64,000 nt of DNA, taken from the NCBI GenBank assembly GCA_026400835.1, contig JAPLOA010000096.1, positions 1 to 64,000 of the forward strand, read 5' to 3'. The position numbers were made by a program, and so were the translations under genes. The notes beneath the pieces were generated by a model that saw only the letters and a list, made by a program, of their open reading frames with translations, made no database searches and was not told the DNA's origin. This DNA comes from Planctomycetales bacterium (lineage in GTDB: Bacteria > Planctomycetota > Planctomycetia > Planctomycetales > Planctomycetaceae). This document shows positions 17,517 through 26,657 of the stretch, piece by piece; within the stretch, counting starts at the first letter, position 1, and the number at the start of each line of letters is the position of its first letter.

Positions 17517-19190
17517 ATGATGCAGACGTGCACGAGAATTGTGATTGTTGGCGGTGTCGCCGGAGGTGCCTCTGCAGCGACAAGGGCTCGTCGCTGTAAT
17601 GAGCATGCCGAGATCATTCTGCTGGAAAAGGACGAATTCGTTTCTTTCGCCAATTGTGGCATGCCCTACCACATCGGTGGCGAGATCCCGGAACGCGGCA
17701 AACTACTGGTTGCGACTAAAGAACTGCTTCAGCGGCGATTTCGTCTCGACGTGCGCACACAGAGTGAGGTTATACGCATCGATCGAGTCACGAAGACCGT
17801 CGTTATTCGTCGCCTTCAGGACCACTCGGAATACTCATTGAAGTATGACAAATTGATTCTGTCGCCCGGTGCATCTCCATTTGTGCCGCCTATGGAAGGT
17901 GTTTCGTCCAAAGGCGTCTTTACCCTTCGCAATATTGCTGACATGGACAGGATTTGTGCGGCGGTTAGTGCAGGCGCAAATCAATCGAAGAAGGCCGTTG
18001 TCATTGGGGCAGGCTTCATCGGTATTGAAATGGTTGAACAGCTGGTTGCGAGAGGATTCCAGGCGGCGCTGGCGGAAGTGAATTCGCAGGTGCTGCCGTT
18101 AATGGACGCGGAGATGGTCGTCCCTCTTCATGAGGAACTTGGCCGACATGGTGTCACCATGGATTTTGGTGATGGTATTCGACGAATCTTTTCCGACGCT
18201 GAGGGCAATGCAACTGGAGTTGAATTACAGAGTGGCAAGGTACTGGAAGGATCTCTCATTGTCCTGGGAATTGGCGTACGCCCAAACACCGCGCTCGCGA
18301 TCGATGCCGGGCTGACGATCGGAAAGACAGGAGGAATTTCCACGAACGCGTTTCTTCAGACCAGCGATCCCGACATCTATGCGGCCGGTGATGCCTGCGA
18401 GTATGTTTATGGTCCGACCGGTGAATCGATGCGAGTCTCTCTGGCCGGTCCTGCCAATCGTGCTGGACGACTCGCTGGTGAGCATGCGGCGACTGGACGA
18501 TGTGCGCCAACGGCTGCTGTCATGGGGACTGCCGTCGTCCGAGTTTTCGAACAGACCGTAGCGATGACGGGACTTTCTGCCAAGGCTGCGCGGCGTTCTG
18601 GTATCAACTTTCGCAGCGTGACTGTGATTGCTGGCCAGCACGCTGGTTATTTTCCGGGTGCGTCACCAATCACGATGAAGTTGCTCTATTGTCCGGACTC
18701 CGGGCGAGTTCTGGGTGCTCAGGCCACGGGGAAAGATGGCGTCGATAAGCGGATTGATGTGATTGCCACAGCCATGGCGTTCAAGGCGACTGTGAGAGAC
18801 CTGACGGGTCTTGATCTTGCCTATGCTCCGCCCTACGGTTCGGCCAAAGATCTGATACATCAGGCGGCTTTCACGGCCTGCAACCAGATGGATGGACTTG
18901 GTGAGGTACTGGATGTTGATTCAGATTTATCTCCGTATCAGATTGTTGATGTGAGAACCTCGGCGGAGATCGCGAAGGCACCACTCACGGGCTGCAGCGG
19001 TGTTATCGAGATACCGGTTGATGAACTGCGCGAAAGACTGCAGGAACTGGATCAAGCAAAGCCAACAGTCGTCAGTTGCGGAGTCGGAGTTCGTGGCCAT
19101 GTGGCCGAAAGAATTCTCGTGCAGCACGGTTTCAAAAAGGTGATGAACCTTTCTGGAGGTGCAACTCTGCGGCGACGCGCGGTAAAATAG
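17517..19190 (+). CDS. CoA-disulfide reductase-like FAD oxidoreductase with rhodanese domain
   Basis: The 557-residue protein starts with an FAD-binding Rossmann motif (IVIVGGVAGGASAATRARR) and has the single redox cysteine of the CoADR/NADH oxidase group in SFANCGMPYHIGGE. The NAD(P)-binding motif is VVIGAGFIGIEM (about residue 162) and the second FAD motif is PDIYAAGDACE. After about residue 460 a rhodanese-like domain follows, with the active-site loop VVSCGVGVRGHVA. This matches CoADR-rhodanese fusions, which act on CoA persulfides, CoA disulfide or polysulfide in the cytoplasm. AGGA lies 9 bases before ATG 17517; ATG 17520 is an alternative. It runs divergently from the pilus cluster. 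Confidence 0.93.
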   Translation: MMQTCTRIVIVGGVAGGASAATRARRCNEHAEIILLEKDEFVSFANCGMPYHIGGEIPERGKLLVATKELLQRRFRLDVRTQSEVIRIDRVTKTVVIRRLQDHSEYSLKYDKLILSPGASPFVPPMEGVSSKGVFTLRNIADMDRICAAVSAGANQSKKAVVIGAGFIGIEMVEQLVARGFQAALAEVNSQVLPLMDAEMVVPLHEELGRHGVTMDFGDGIRRIFSDAEGNATGVELQSGKVLEGSLIVLGIGVRPNTALAIDAGLTIGKTGGISTNAFLQTSDPDIYAAGDACEYVYGPTGESMRVSLAGPANRAGRLAGEHAATGRCAPTAAVMGTAVVRVFEQTVAMTGLSAKAARRSGINFRSVTVIAGQHAGYFPGASPITMKLLYCPDSGRVLGAQATGKDGVDKRIDVIATAMAFKATVRDLTGLDLAYAPPYGSAKDLIHQAAFTACNQMDGLGEVLDVDSDLSPYQIVDVRTSAEIAKAPLTGCSGVIEIPVDELRERLQELDQAKPTVVSCGVGVRGHVAERILVQHGFKKVMNLSGGATLRRRAVK

Positions 19191-19233
19191 CGGCTCGTTG
19201 TCGGAGCCGTAGAAAAGGCTTCTCAGTAAACAA

Positions 19234-19262
19234 TTGACATGAGTTGTTCTGACCGATTTGCT
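19234..19262 (+). promoter_or_regulatory. Possible sigma-70-like promoter of nnrD
   Basis: TTGACA at 19234-19239 matches the -35 consensus exactly; 17 bases later TTTGCT is a poor -10 box. The position, about 40 bases before the gene, is sensible, but the weak -10 keeps this tentative. Confidence 0.25.
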
Positions 19263-19298
19263 TCATGTATTCGGGCATCTGGTAAAGGATAAAGTTCA

Positions 19299-20189
19299 AT
19301 GGCCGAGCAGCAGATTCTGCGTCCCTTTACGCTTCCCGCGGTTCCTCAACGTCCTGCGGACGGGCATAAGGGAACGTTCGGAAAGATTCTTGTGATTGGC
19401 GGATCGATTGGGATGAGCGGAGCCGTCTGTCTGTCCTCGGTAGCTGCACTTCGGGCCGGTTCTGGCTTGGTCACAGCTGTGGTACCGCGAGCAATTCAGA
19501 GTATCGTGGCAAGTTATGAACCCTGCATGATGACCGTCGGTCTGAGAGATGATACTGAATCAGGATTATCAGAAGTCTCCGAGGATGTAATCCTCTCTTT
19601 GATTGAGGGGCGTGATGCTCTTGCAGTGGGGCCAGGGTTGGGAAAAGTATCGGCTGCAGCGCGATTAGTGGAATCTCTACTGATGCTTGCAAAGTGCCCT
19701 CTGGTAGTTGATGCAGATGGCCTGAATCTGGCAGCTGAGGCTCATCTGTTTTCGCGTGAACGGCAATGTCCCTGCGTGATCACTCCGCATCCAGGGGAGT
19801 TCGCAAGGCTAACCGGGCGTTCAGTCGCGGACATTGAAAAGTATCGCGAGGAGATCGCGCAGGAATTCGCGGAGTCTCATTCGCTTGTCGTTGCATTGAA
19901 GGGACCGGGGACGATCGTAACCGATGGAATCCGGCTGTTTCGCAATACGACTGGGAACTCCGGAATGGGCACTGGAGGCTCCGGAGATGTTCTCACCGGA
20001 ATAGTTGTGTCTCTATTGGGCCAGCAGTTACCCCCATTCGAGGCAACGGCACTGGCTGTTCACGCGCATGGGCTTGCTGGTGATGTGGCTGCTGAACAGT
20101 TTACCGAACGCGGAATGATTGCATCAGACCTTCTTCAGAGTCTTCCGGAAGCCTGGCGACGGCTGGAGAATGCCCGGCTGCCAGCGTGA
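19299..20189 (+). CDS. nnrD: ADP/ATP-dependent NAD(P)H-hydrate dehydratase
   Basis: The 296-residue product is a ribokinase-fold enzyme of the YjeF C-terminal (carbohydrate-kinase-like) family. Signatures are KGTFGKILVIGGSIGMSGA near the N-terminus, PLVVDADGLNL, VITPHPGEFARLTG and the anion-hole/catalytic GNSGMGTGGSGDVLTGI near the C-terminus. It repairs hydrated NADH and NADPH. The usual N-terminal epimerase domain (NnrE) is absent, so this is the stand-alone form. AGGA is 9 bases upstream of the ATG. It lies 108 bases after the CoADR-like gene and has a TTGACA box at 19234, so it may be transcribed on its own. Confidence 0.94.
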   Translation: MAEQQILRPFTLPAVPQRPADGHKGTFGKILVIGGSIGMSGAVCLSSVAALRAGSGLVTAVVPRAIQSIVASYEPCMMTVGLRDDTESGLSEVSEDVILSLIEGRDALAVGPGLGKVSAAARLVESLLMLAKCPLVVDADGLNLAAEAHLFSRERQCPCVITPHPGEFARLTGRSVADIEKYREEIAQEFAESHSLVVALKGPGTIVTDGIRLFRNTTGNSGMGTGGSGDVLTGIVVSLLGQQLPPFEATALAVHAHGLAGDVAAEQFTERGMIASDLLQSLPEAWRRLENARLPA

Positions 20190-20202
20190 TCGGCTGGTTC
20201 TC

Positions 20203-22329
20203 TCATAAGGAACGCAGAAGAATGGACCAGTCGGCGATCGTTCGTTCCATCTCTGAATCGGCCGGACGTGCGGCCCAGAAACCAGATTTGCGAAGAGCCT
20301 CCTGACATTGAGACATTAATGCCAGAGCCTGATTGTTTGCGGGCTGATCCAACAAGAGAACAGACTTATCCGCTCCATCGACGCTGCTGACTTCCGATGC
20401 AGAGATCCATCCGTTCTGTAGCGCGATACCTCGGATTGGAGATGGACCACCGAAGACAAGCTGCCATGCAACCTGAGCCTGCTCTCGATTGCCGACAACG
20501 ACGATGCGACGCAGGTCAGCTTTGGAACGACCGGCAAGGCCCTGAATCATTGTCATGACCAGCGGAATATCGTCGGGAGTCAGGCGAGATTTCTCCGGGT
20601 TCAACGGGATAGCTACCATGAGTTTGTGCGAATCGAGAAACGGCTTCCATCTGGTCAGGATCTGATCCTCCGATTCCTGATCTGCTGAAAGCAAAATGAC
20701 AATCCCCGGCAGGACTCCAGAGGGATTCGAAGAACCAAAGACGATCGCACGTCCTCGTTCATCAAAAGATAGTTCGCGTCGTTCCACCTGGTCTGGTGAA
20801 CTTACTTCCGGAGTTTTGGCATCGTGCGAGGGTGCATCTTTTAACGCACCATCTTCAGCCTTCATCTCAGCAGGATTCTCCTGGCTGACGACCGACATCT
20901 CTTTCAGCAGTTCAGCCGATAGACGCGTCACATTTTCAGGCCTGTTTTCTGCTGTGATCTCGGCAGATTTGAGATCGGGCTGCCCTGGGATTCGATAGTC
21001 GATCGAGAGTTTGTCGCCAGCCTGAAAATCAGCCAGCGCGGTGAATAAATCTCCGGAGTCAGGAGTTGCAGTCCCGTTGATCTTCATCAGTTCAATGCGT
21101 TGAGGTAGCCCACTCTTCGCCGCAGACGTATCGTTGATCACCAGCAATGGCACCGCATCGGATTTCTCATCAGATCTTGTTTCCTCCGGCTTTTGTCCGG
21201 CAGGCGGCTTTTGCTCGAGCGGAAGATTCTGCAGGAGTTTTGCGATGGCTGCCGCGTCTGGCATGCCACCTTCTTGCGCCTTCCTGGCAATTCGAGCCGT
21301 CAGGAAGCCAAGGTAACCAGGATTTGCCAAGGGAATTTCTTCTGCAAGTGTCACAGCGAAGGAAAGGTCCTCATTTCCCCGCTTGATCGCGATTTGCAGT
21401 GAATCGCCAGCGTAGCTGGATGCCACGGCCTCCTCGAGAATACTCATTCGCTCGATCATTCGGTTGTTGACTGAAATCAGGGCGTCATCTTTTCGCAGTC
21501 CTGCTGTCTCAGCTGGCCCCTTTGGGACAACTCGTTCAATTCGGATACGGGAAGAAAAGACTCCTGCAGCTCCGAGTTTCACACCGAGTTTACCAGCCTT
21601 CAAATCACGTCCAGCTTTTAATCTTTCTGCACTTCGCAGAGCATCTTCCATCGGAATGGCAAACCCGATGCCGGAGTCATACCACTCAACTCCGGACGAC
21701 GAACTGCCCTGCCCTCGCGGAGATAAAGGCACCAGAATTCCCATTACTTGTCCCTGAAGATCGATGAGCGGACCTCCATAGTTTACCGGTGAGATTTTGG
21801 CATCCGACTGAATGGCCAACCCATGAATTCGATGAAGAGCACTAACGATCCCAACAGAAACATTGGATGATTCTGCTGCGTAGAATCGTCCCAGAGCAAT
21901 CGACCATTGGCCAATTTTTATCGACTGACTGGAAGCGGGTCGAACCGGAGTCCAGTTTCCTTCTTTGGCTTTCAGAAGCACAAGACGTCGAAGATGATCT
22001 GTTGCGACGACTTCAACATTAGTGCGTTTTCCAGCGATGTCTTCGGCCAGAATTGCTTCGGGTTTGCCTTGTAACGCGAACTCACTGGTCAGAATTTCTC
22101 CAGCGTCTGAAATAACAACTCCGGTGGTCACCAGCGAGGAGACTTTATCTCCGTCAACGGATTGTTCTCCTCCGATCACACGAAGCCTGACGACGGAAGC
22201 GTCGGCAGACTGAACGGCAGCTCTTACAGCCTGCCCCAGTTCGTCGGCCTGAGCACTCGACGAAACTGAGGCTGCAGCCAATACGCTGAGACCTGTGAAA
22301 ATAAACCGCTGAGCGAGACTGAGTGTCAT
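20203..22329 (-). CDS. HtrA/PDZ-like exported protein lacking the catalytic triad
   Basis: The 708-residue protein has a signal peptide (cleavage near SAQA) and a trypsin-like fold (residues 35-235), then PDZ domain one (about 247-330), a second PDZ-like segment (about 335-450) and a C-terminal alpha/beta-hydrolase-like part (about 530-708). Each catalytic position is changed: the TNNHV site reads ILTSEFAL (79-86), the SDLALL site reads TDHLRRLVLL (110-119), and GNSGGP reads VNYGGP (182-187). It should therefore bind rather than cut. In the hydrolase-like part the expected GxSxG elbow reads VVGNREQA. It follows the exported isoaspartyl methyltransferase gene by 12 bases, so both probably act together on extracytoplasmic proteins. 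Confidence 0.85.
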   Translation of the reverse strand: MTLSLAQRFIFTGLSVLAAASVSSSAQADELGQAVRAAVQSADASVVRLRVIGGEQSVDGDKVSSLVTTGVVISDAGEILTSEFALQGKPEAILAEDIAGKRTNVEVVATDHLRRLVLLKAKEGNWTPVRPASSQSIKIGQWSIALGRFYAAESSNVSVGIVSALHRIHGLAIQSDAKISPVNYGGPLIDLQGQVMGILVPLSPRGQGSSSSGVEWYDSGIGFAIPMEDALRSAERLKAGRDLKAGKLGVKLGAAGVFSSRIRIERVVPKGPAETAGLRKDDALISVNNRMIERMSILEEAVASSYAGDSLQIAIKRGNEDLSFAVTLAEEIPLANPGYLGFLTARIARKAQEGGMPDAAAIAKLLQNLPLEQKPPAGQKPEETRSDEKSDAVPLLVINDTSAAKSGLPQRIELMKINGTATPDSGDLFTALADFQAGDKLSIDYRIPGQPDLKSAEITAENRPENVTRLSAELLKEMSVVSQENPAEMKAEDGALKDAPSHDAKTPEVSSPDQVERRELSFDERGRAIVFGSSNPSGVLPGIVILLSADQESEDQILTRWKPFLDSHKLMVAIPLNPEKSRLTPDDIPLVMTMIQGLAGRSKADLRRIVVVGNREQAQVAWQLVFGGPSPIRGIALQNGWISASEVSSVDGADKSVLLLDQPANNQALALMSQCQEALRKSGFWAARPADSEMERTIADWSILLRSL

Positions 22330-22341
22330 GGAGTTTCCAAA

Positions 22342-23610
22342 TCATCTTCGAATAATCGATAGCTTCAGGTCGTCAATATCCAGTTGTCCGGTCGCGCCAT
22401 TGAGCCCGATCCGGATGATCATTTCCTTTGCCCCGGGAGGGACGGGGACGGTTGATCGAGCATTCTGCCAGTCAAAACTGCCTCGCCATTTTCCCATGAC
22501 CTTTTGTCCAATTTCACGGCGGACATGGTCATAGAAATGAACCACGACAGCGGCCTGCTCGGTCACATCCTGACCGGGCACAATGCCCTCGCAACGAACC
22601 CAGTAGTTCAGGTTGAGGACTGCGATAGTCCGCCCGTCGATGGCTGATCCCTGCAGGCAATGGGACAGCGAACCAAAATCCTTATTCTGAAAACGAATGC
22701 AGTAAGTGCCAGTGATTGGAGATTCTGTACACATCGTTGTCTGACGCTGATAATGCCAGCCGTCCACTTTCTCGTCACCGTTTTCATCTTCTTCAAATGA
22801 GCCGTTCACAATTTCAGGGCGAGTCGGATCCGGCTGGATTCGTCTTTGTTCCTCGGATGCCCCCGTCATGGGCACGAACAGTGTGGAGATGAGTTTCTCA
22901 TCTGTCAGCTTGCCGTCCACTTTTGTAAACAGATGAAATGATTGTTGATAACGCTGGCCCACGGGGACGATCATCTTTCCGCCTTCCTTGAGCTGTTCGA
23001 CTAAAGGCGTTGGGACATTCTCTGGTGAGCAGGTCACAATGATTTTGTCGAACGGTGCGTGTTCAGGCCAGCCTTTGTATCCATCGCCGTCGAGCGTAAA
23101 GACATTGTCGTATTTGAGTTCCTTCAGTCGTTTCGTCGCCTGTTTAGACAGAGGACTGACGATCTCGATTGTGTAAACTTCTTTAACGATCTCGGCCAGC
23201 ACTGCTGCCTGATATCCACTTCCGGTTCCAATCTCCAGAACTCGATCTTCCGGCTGAGGATCCAACGATTCTGTCATGTACGCGACGACATACGGAGGCG
23301 AGATTGTCTGCTGGTGCCCAATCGGCAATGCTACGTCTTCGTAAGCAGCAGCTTTCTGCACTCCGGGTACGAACTCGTGCCGTGGCACACGTCTCAATGC
23401 GGCCAGAACGGCTTTGTTCGTGATCCCCTCGGCTTCAACTCGTGTGGATACCATGTGCTCTCGCTGCTCTTCGTAGCGATGCTGTCCGACGGCGACCGCT
23501 GAGTTGGAAAGAGCCATCGTAAGGACGACCACGCAACTGAATATGTTGCGCAATTTTGCCGCGGAGGAAGGAGTTGTCTGGTGTTGCATGTCATGGGCGT
23601 TGTTTGACAC
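22342..23610 (-). CDS. Exported protein-L-isoaspartate O-methyltransferase with C-terminal beta domain
   Basis: The start is set at a GTG with GAGGAT 6 bases before it; this gives 422 residues. A hydrophobic segment at about residues 23-43 (FSCVVVLTMALSNSAVA) predicts a signal peptide. The methyltransferase domain (about 50-255) carries the PIMT signatures PRHEFVPG, GHQQTISPPYVVAYM and the SAM-binding VLEIGTGSGYQAA (124-136). PIMT repairs isoaspartyl residues of damaged proteins. After residue 270 comes a second, beta-rich domain (NGSFEEDENGDEKVDGWHYQ to the end) resembling carbohydrate-binding jelly rolls. An exported PIMT poses the question of SAM supply outside the cytoplasm. Confidence 0.88.
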   Translation of the reverse strand: MSNNAHDMQHQTTPSSAAKLRNIFSCVVVLTMALSNSAVAVGQHRYEEQREHMVSTRVEAEGITNKAVLAALRRVPRHEFVPGVQKAAAYEDVALPIGHQQTISPPYVVAYMTESLDPQPEDRVLEIGTGSGYQAAVLAEIVKEVYTIEIVSPLSKQATKRLKELKYDNVFTLDGDGYKGWPEHAPFDKIIVTCSPENVPTPLVEQLKEGGKMIVPVGQRYQQSFHLFTKVDGKLTDEKLISTLFVPMTGASEEQRRIQPDPTRPEIVNGSFEEDENGDEKVDGWHYQRQTTMCTESPITGTYCIRFQNKDFGSLSHCLQGSAIDGRTIAVLNLNYWVRCEGIVPGQDVTEQAAVVVHFYDHVRREIGQKVMGKWRGSFDWQNARSTVPVPPGAKEMIIRIGLNGATGQLDIDDLKLSIIRR

Positions 23611-23987
23611 AGGCGATCCTCGCTGTTTGAAGCGGTCCGTTGAGACCTGAATTCCGTTCAAGGTCCCGGCGTAAGTGTAATAACCGGGCGGTTAAGAGAG
23701 AACTGGATTCTCTGTTGTGAGTCCGATCTGTGAATCTCTCAGGCGAAACGCTTGAAGCGGTCGGATCAAAGGAGAAAAGCATGGGATGAATTGCTTTCAT
23801 GTTGTGTTAGCCAGGCATAGCGGCCGTCGTTCCAAACCCGATTGCGACGTGTAATCTCCCTGATTATTCCGCTGGAACAATCTCTTTTTTCACGAACCTT
23901 CAGATTGAGGTTGCCAGAATTGGGCTTCGCTTGAGTACCCTGTCAAATGTGGTTTTATGACTTTGAGCCATTTGGCGAATCGGATTT
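23611..23987. other. Divergent intergenic region
   Basis: These 377 bases separate the methyltransferase and the membrane kinase, which are transcribed away from each other. No protein frame with recognisable features is present. Promoters of both genes must lie here, but I see no convincing boxes. Confidence 0.45.
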
Positions 23988-25583
23988 ATGTCGCTTCAAG
24001 TTTCTGCCAATTCATTTCTGCAAATGCTGTCCCACAGCGGGCTGCTGTCAGAAACTCAGCTGCAGCAGGTTGAAAAGAGATTCCCGGCTTCGGTACGGAC
24101 GTCGACGCCGAGAGCTGTTTGTGACTGGCTGCTTCAGGAAGGAGCGATTACGGAATGGCATGCTGAGAAACTTCTGCAGTCGAAGTTTCGAGGTTTTTTT
24201 CTGGGGTCATACAAACTGCTTAATCGTGTCGCTCGCGGCGGGATGAGCACGATCTACTCGGCTCAGCACAAAGAGACGGGCAAGGTCCATGCACTGAAAG
24301 TTCTGCCCCCAGCGCGTTCGAATACCGCGTCCTATCTGCCACGATTGCAACGCGAAGCCGCGATGACTCAGCGACTTCAGCACCCAAATATTGTGCGGGT
24401 GTTTGGATTCTATTCCGAGTCAGATGGCCAGGATGCGGTGCATTTTATTGCCATGGAGTTCATGCAGGGGCGAGATCTCTTTGAGACGGTCAACATCGAC
24501 GGTCCATTGAGCTGTCGTCAGGCCGTGGATTACATTCGTCAAGCAGCCGACGGTCTTGAATATGCGCATCAGGCTGGTCTTGTTCATCGAGATATCAAAC
24601 CTGGCAATCTGTTTGTTCCTGAAGATGGCATCCTGCGTATACTCGACCTGGGACTTGCGCAGGATTTTGACAGTGAAGAGAATCTGACTCGCGAATTCAA
24701 TGAGCGGGTTCTGGGAACCGCAGACTATCTGGCTCCTGAGCAAGCGGCCGACAGTCATACGGTGGACCGAAGAGCTGATATCTATAGTCTTGGTTGTTCG
24801 CTCTATTTTCTGCTGACGGGGCAACCACCGTTCACAGAAGGAACGCTTGTGCAGCGTCTTGTGGCGCATCAGACAAAGTCGCCTGTACCCGTGACTCAGT
24901 TCCGACAGGATGTTCCTGCAGAACTGGATTCCATGCTGAATGCGATGATGGAAAAGAATCGCAATCGAAGGATTTCAACGGCGAGTGAAGTTGCAGAACG
25001 CTGTCGCCGGTTTCTTGAATCAATTGCAGACAAACCTGAGTTTGACCAGCGTCCTCAGAAGAGAGGACCACGTCTTCCCCCGGAGGGTCAGGGGCGACTA
25101 TCGGCGGCGTTCAGTGCGGAGAGTATCGCCAAATCCAACACAGAGGCAGCGGAAACGAAAACCACGAACAGCGCTGACTCGTGGCCAAATGTCCTGCAGC
25201 GAGAGGAAGATTTATCGGCCGCCGGTGCAGTGCCGCAAAGCGAAGAAGTCACGTCTCGCCATGACGAAGATGTGGACGGGTTTTCAAAGTTGCTGGTGAT
25301 GATTGAAACCGAATGTGGTACCGGCGGAGCTTTTGCTCAGGATACTCGAAGTCACGAGCTTTTGGAGGTTGCTCTTCGATTGAAGCATGAAGCCCAGACG
25401 CCCGAAAACAAGGACGCACCGATTCAGGCACTGCCGTCAATCAACTTGCAGGCAACTGATCAGAATCTGTTCCACTCTCCTGAAAAGACCGGCTCATTTG
25501 GCCGTCTTTTGTTCTTTGTGTTTCTCCTGTTGGCGTGGATCGGAATTGTGACCCTATTGGTCGAGTGGCTACAGACGAGATAG
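23988..25583 (+). CDS. Membrane-anchored Ser/Thr protein kinase
   Basis: The 531-residue protein has an N-terminal helical segment (about 1-70), a Hanks-type kinase domain (about 76-345) and a C-terminal membrane helix (about 505-527) with only three or four residues after it. Kinase motifs are intact: glycine loop VARGGMSTIYSA (82-92), ATP lysine in HALKVL (K104), catalytic HRDIKPGN (200-207), DLG (220-222) and APEQ (249-252). The 150 residues between kinase and helix are low-complexity. With its tail anchor the kinase faces the cytoplasm and has no extracellular sensor. The start lacks a strong ribosome binding site. It converges with the SGNH hydrolase gene. Confidence 0.92.
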   Translation: MSLQVSANSFLQMLSHSGLLSETQLQQVEKRFPASVRTSTPRAVCDWLLQEGAITEWHAEKLLQSKFRGFFLGSYKLLNRVARGGMSTIYSAQHKETGKVHALKVLPPARSNTASYLPRLQREAAMTQRLQHPNIVRVFGFYSESDGQDAVHFIAMEFMQGRDLFETVNIDGPLSCRQAVDYIRQAADGLEYAHQAGLVHRDIKPGNLFVPEDGILRILDLGLAQDFDSEENLTREFNERVLGTADYLAPEQAADSHTVDRRADIYSLGCSLYFLLTGQPPFTEGTLVQRLVAHQTKSPVPVTQFRQDVPAELDSMLNAMMEKNRNRRISTASEVAERCRRFLESIADKPEFDQRPQKRGPRLPPEGQGRLSAAFSAESIAKSNTEAAETKTTNSADSWPNVLQREEDLSAAGAVPQSEEVTSRHDEDVDGFSKLLVMIETECGTGGAFAQDTRSHELLEVALRLKHEAQTPENKDAPIQALPSINLQATDQNLFHSPEKTGSFGRLLFFVFLLLAWIGIVTLLVEWLQTR

Positions 25584-25611
25584 CGAGAGAGTTTTTGCCT
25601 GTGGTGCAGAG

Positions 25612-25643
25612 TCGGATCCCCGGCCAATCTCCGGGGATTCCGA
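25612..25643. terminator. Hairpin between convergent genes
   Basis: TCGGATCCCCGG (25612-25623) pairs with CCGGGGATTCCGA (25631-25643) with one bulge and a 7-base loop. It sits between the convergent kinase and SGNH hydrolase genes and could end both transcripts, although neither side has a clear T-run. Confidence 0.45.
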
Positions 25644-25661
25644 GCAACGATTCTGTCGAGG

Positions 25662-26657
25662 TTATTCGACAGTCCAGTAGTCGAACACGAATGGCTCTTC
25701 AAGTTTGCCACCGAGCAGCTCAACAAACTTTTTGTGAGCCGGATGCGGCAGATACGCGACTCGATCTTCCTCCGAGGAAAACGTAATCAGATAGCCGTGA
25801 GTAAATCCCTTGTCGAGTCCTTCCGGGCTGTTGTTGATGCCGCGTTCGAAATCTCTGACTTCCGGAATTTGCCGCTTCAAATCCTGAAACGCTCGATTGA
25901 TTTCATCTAGCTGAGCAGGAGTGACCTCAGGTTTGTATTTGAACAGAACCACGTGTCGGAGTACGCGTGTCTTTGGCTTCAATTCCCCGGCAGCTTCCAG
26001 CATTCGGACCGCGACGAATCGATTGCCGGCATCATTCAGGTGAACTCCATCTGTGGTCAGAATCCCCTTTTCCTGCTGGGCGACATTGTACTCTTTTAGA
26101 TAGCCCATGAATGCGGCATGCAGGTCGAGCAATGTTGTGTTGGTTTCATTGGCTACCTTGCGGCTGATGTCTGCGTATTCAGACAGCATTTTGTCGAGTT
26201 CATTTGAACCATCATGTTTTTCGCCAATCACGCTCGGCGTGGACAGGATGACTCTTGCGCCCGCATCAGTGCATCGTTTGATGAGGCTTCGAAGTCCGGC
26301 GTCGTATTTTTCGACAGGTGTTCCGCGTCCGTTCTTCGAATGCCACACGTCATTGATGCCAATGTAGATCACGACCACGTTAGGCTTGTGTGACAAGACG
26401 TCTTTATCAAGTCGAGCTTCAAGGTCAGGGACTTTATGGCCTCCGATTCCAGCGCCGATGACTTTGATTCCAGAGTTCGGTCGGGCTTTTTCAATGGCTT
26501 CACGAAATACGGTGACATATCCCGTTGGTCCGGCCCCCTGTTGAGTAATGGAGTCGCCCAGAAAGACGATGGTTTCTCCGTCTTTCAGTTCGGCCTTTGC
26601 ACTTGCTCCCATCACAATCAATGTCGCCATCGTCATCAGTATTCTTGTCCCCAACAT
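25662..26657 (-). CDS. SGNH/GDSL hydrolase fused to a Dabb domain
   Basis: The 331-residue protein has a signal peptide (about 1-22), then an SGNH esterase domain with FLGDSITQQG (block I), GAGIGGHKV (block II), YIGINDVW (block III) and the catalytic Asp/His in TDGVHLND (block V). From about residue 235 the sequence changes to a stress-responsive A/B-barrel (Dabb) domain: LRHVVLFKYKPEVTPAQLDE, EVRDFERGINNSPEGLDKG and YLPHPAHKKFVELLG. Dabb proteins usually stand alone. Such a fusion would give a secreted esterase with a small alpha+beta-barrel partner domain. The substrate is unknown; SGNH enzymes of this kind often deacetylate polysaccharides. Confidence 0.9.
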   Translation of the reverse strand: MLGTRILMTMATLIVMGASAKAELKDGETIVFLGDSITQQGAGPTGYVTVFREAIEKARPNSGIKVIGAGIGGHKVPDLEARLDKDVLSHKPNVVVIYIGINDVWHSKNGRGTPVEKYDAGLRSLIKRCTDAGARVILSTPSVIGEKHDGSNELDKMLSEYADISRKVANETNTTLLDLHAAFMGYLKEYNVAQQEKGILTTDGVHLNDAGNRFVAVRMLEAAGELKPKTRVLRHVVLFKYKPEVTPAQLDEINRAFQDLKRQIPEVRDFERGINNSPEGLDKGFTHGYLITFSSEEDRVAYLPHPAHKKFVELLGGKLEEPFVFDYWTVE

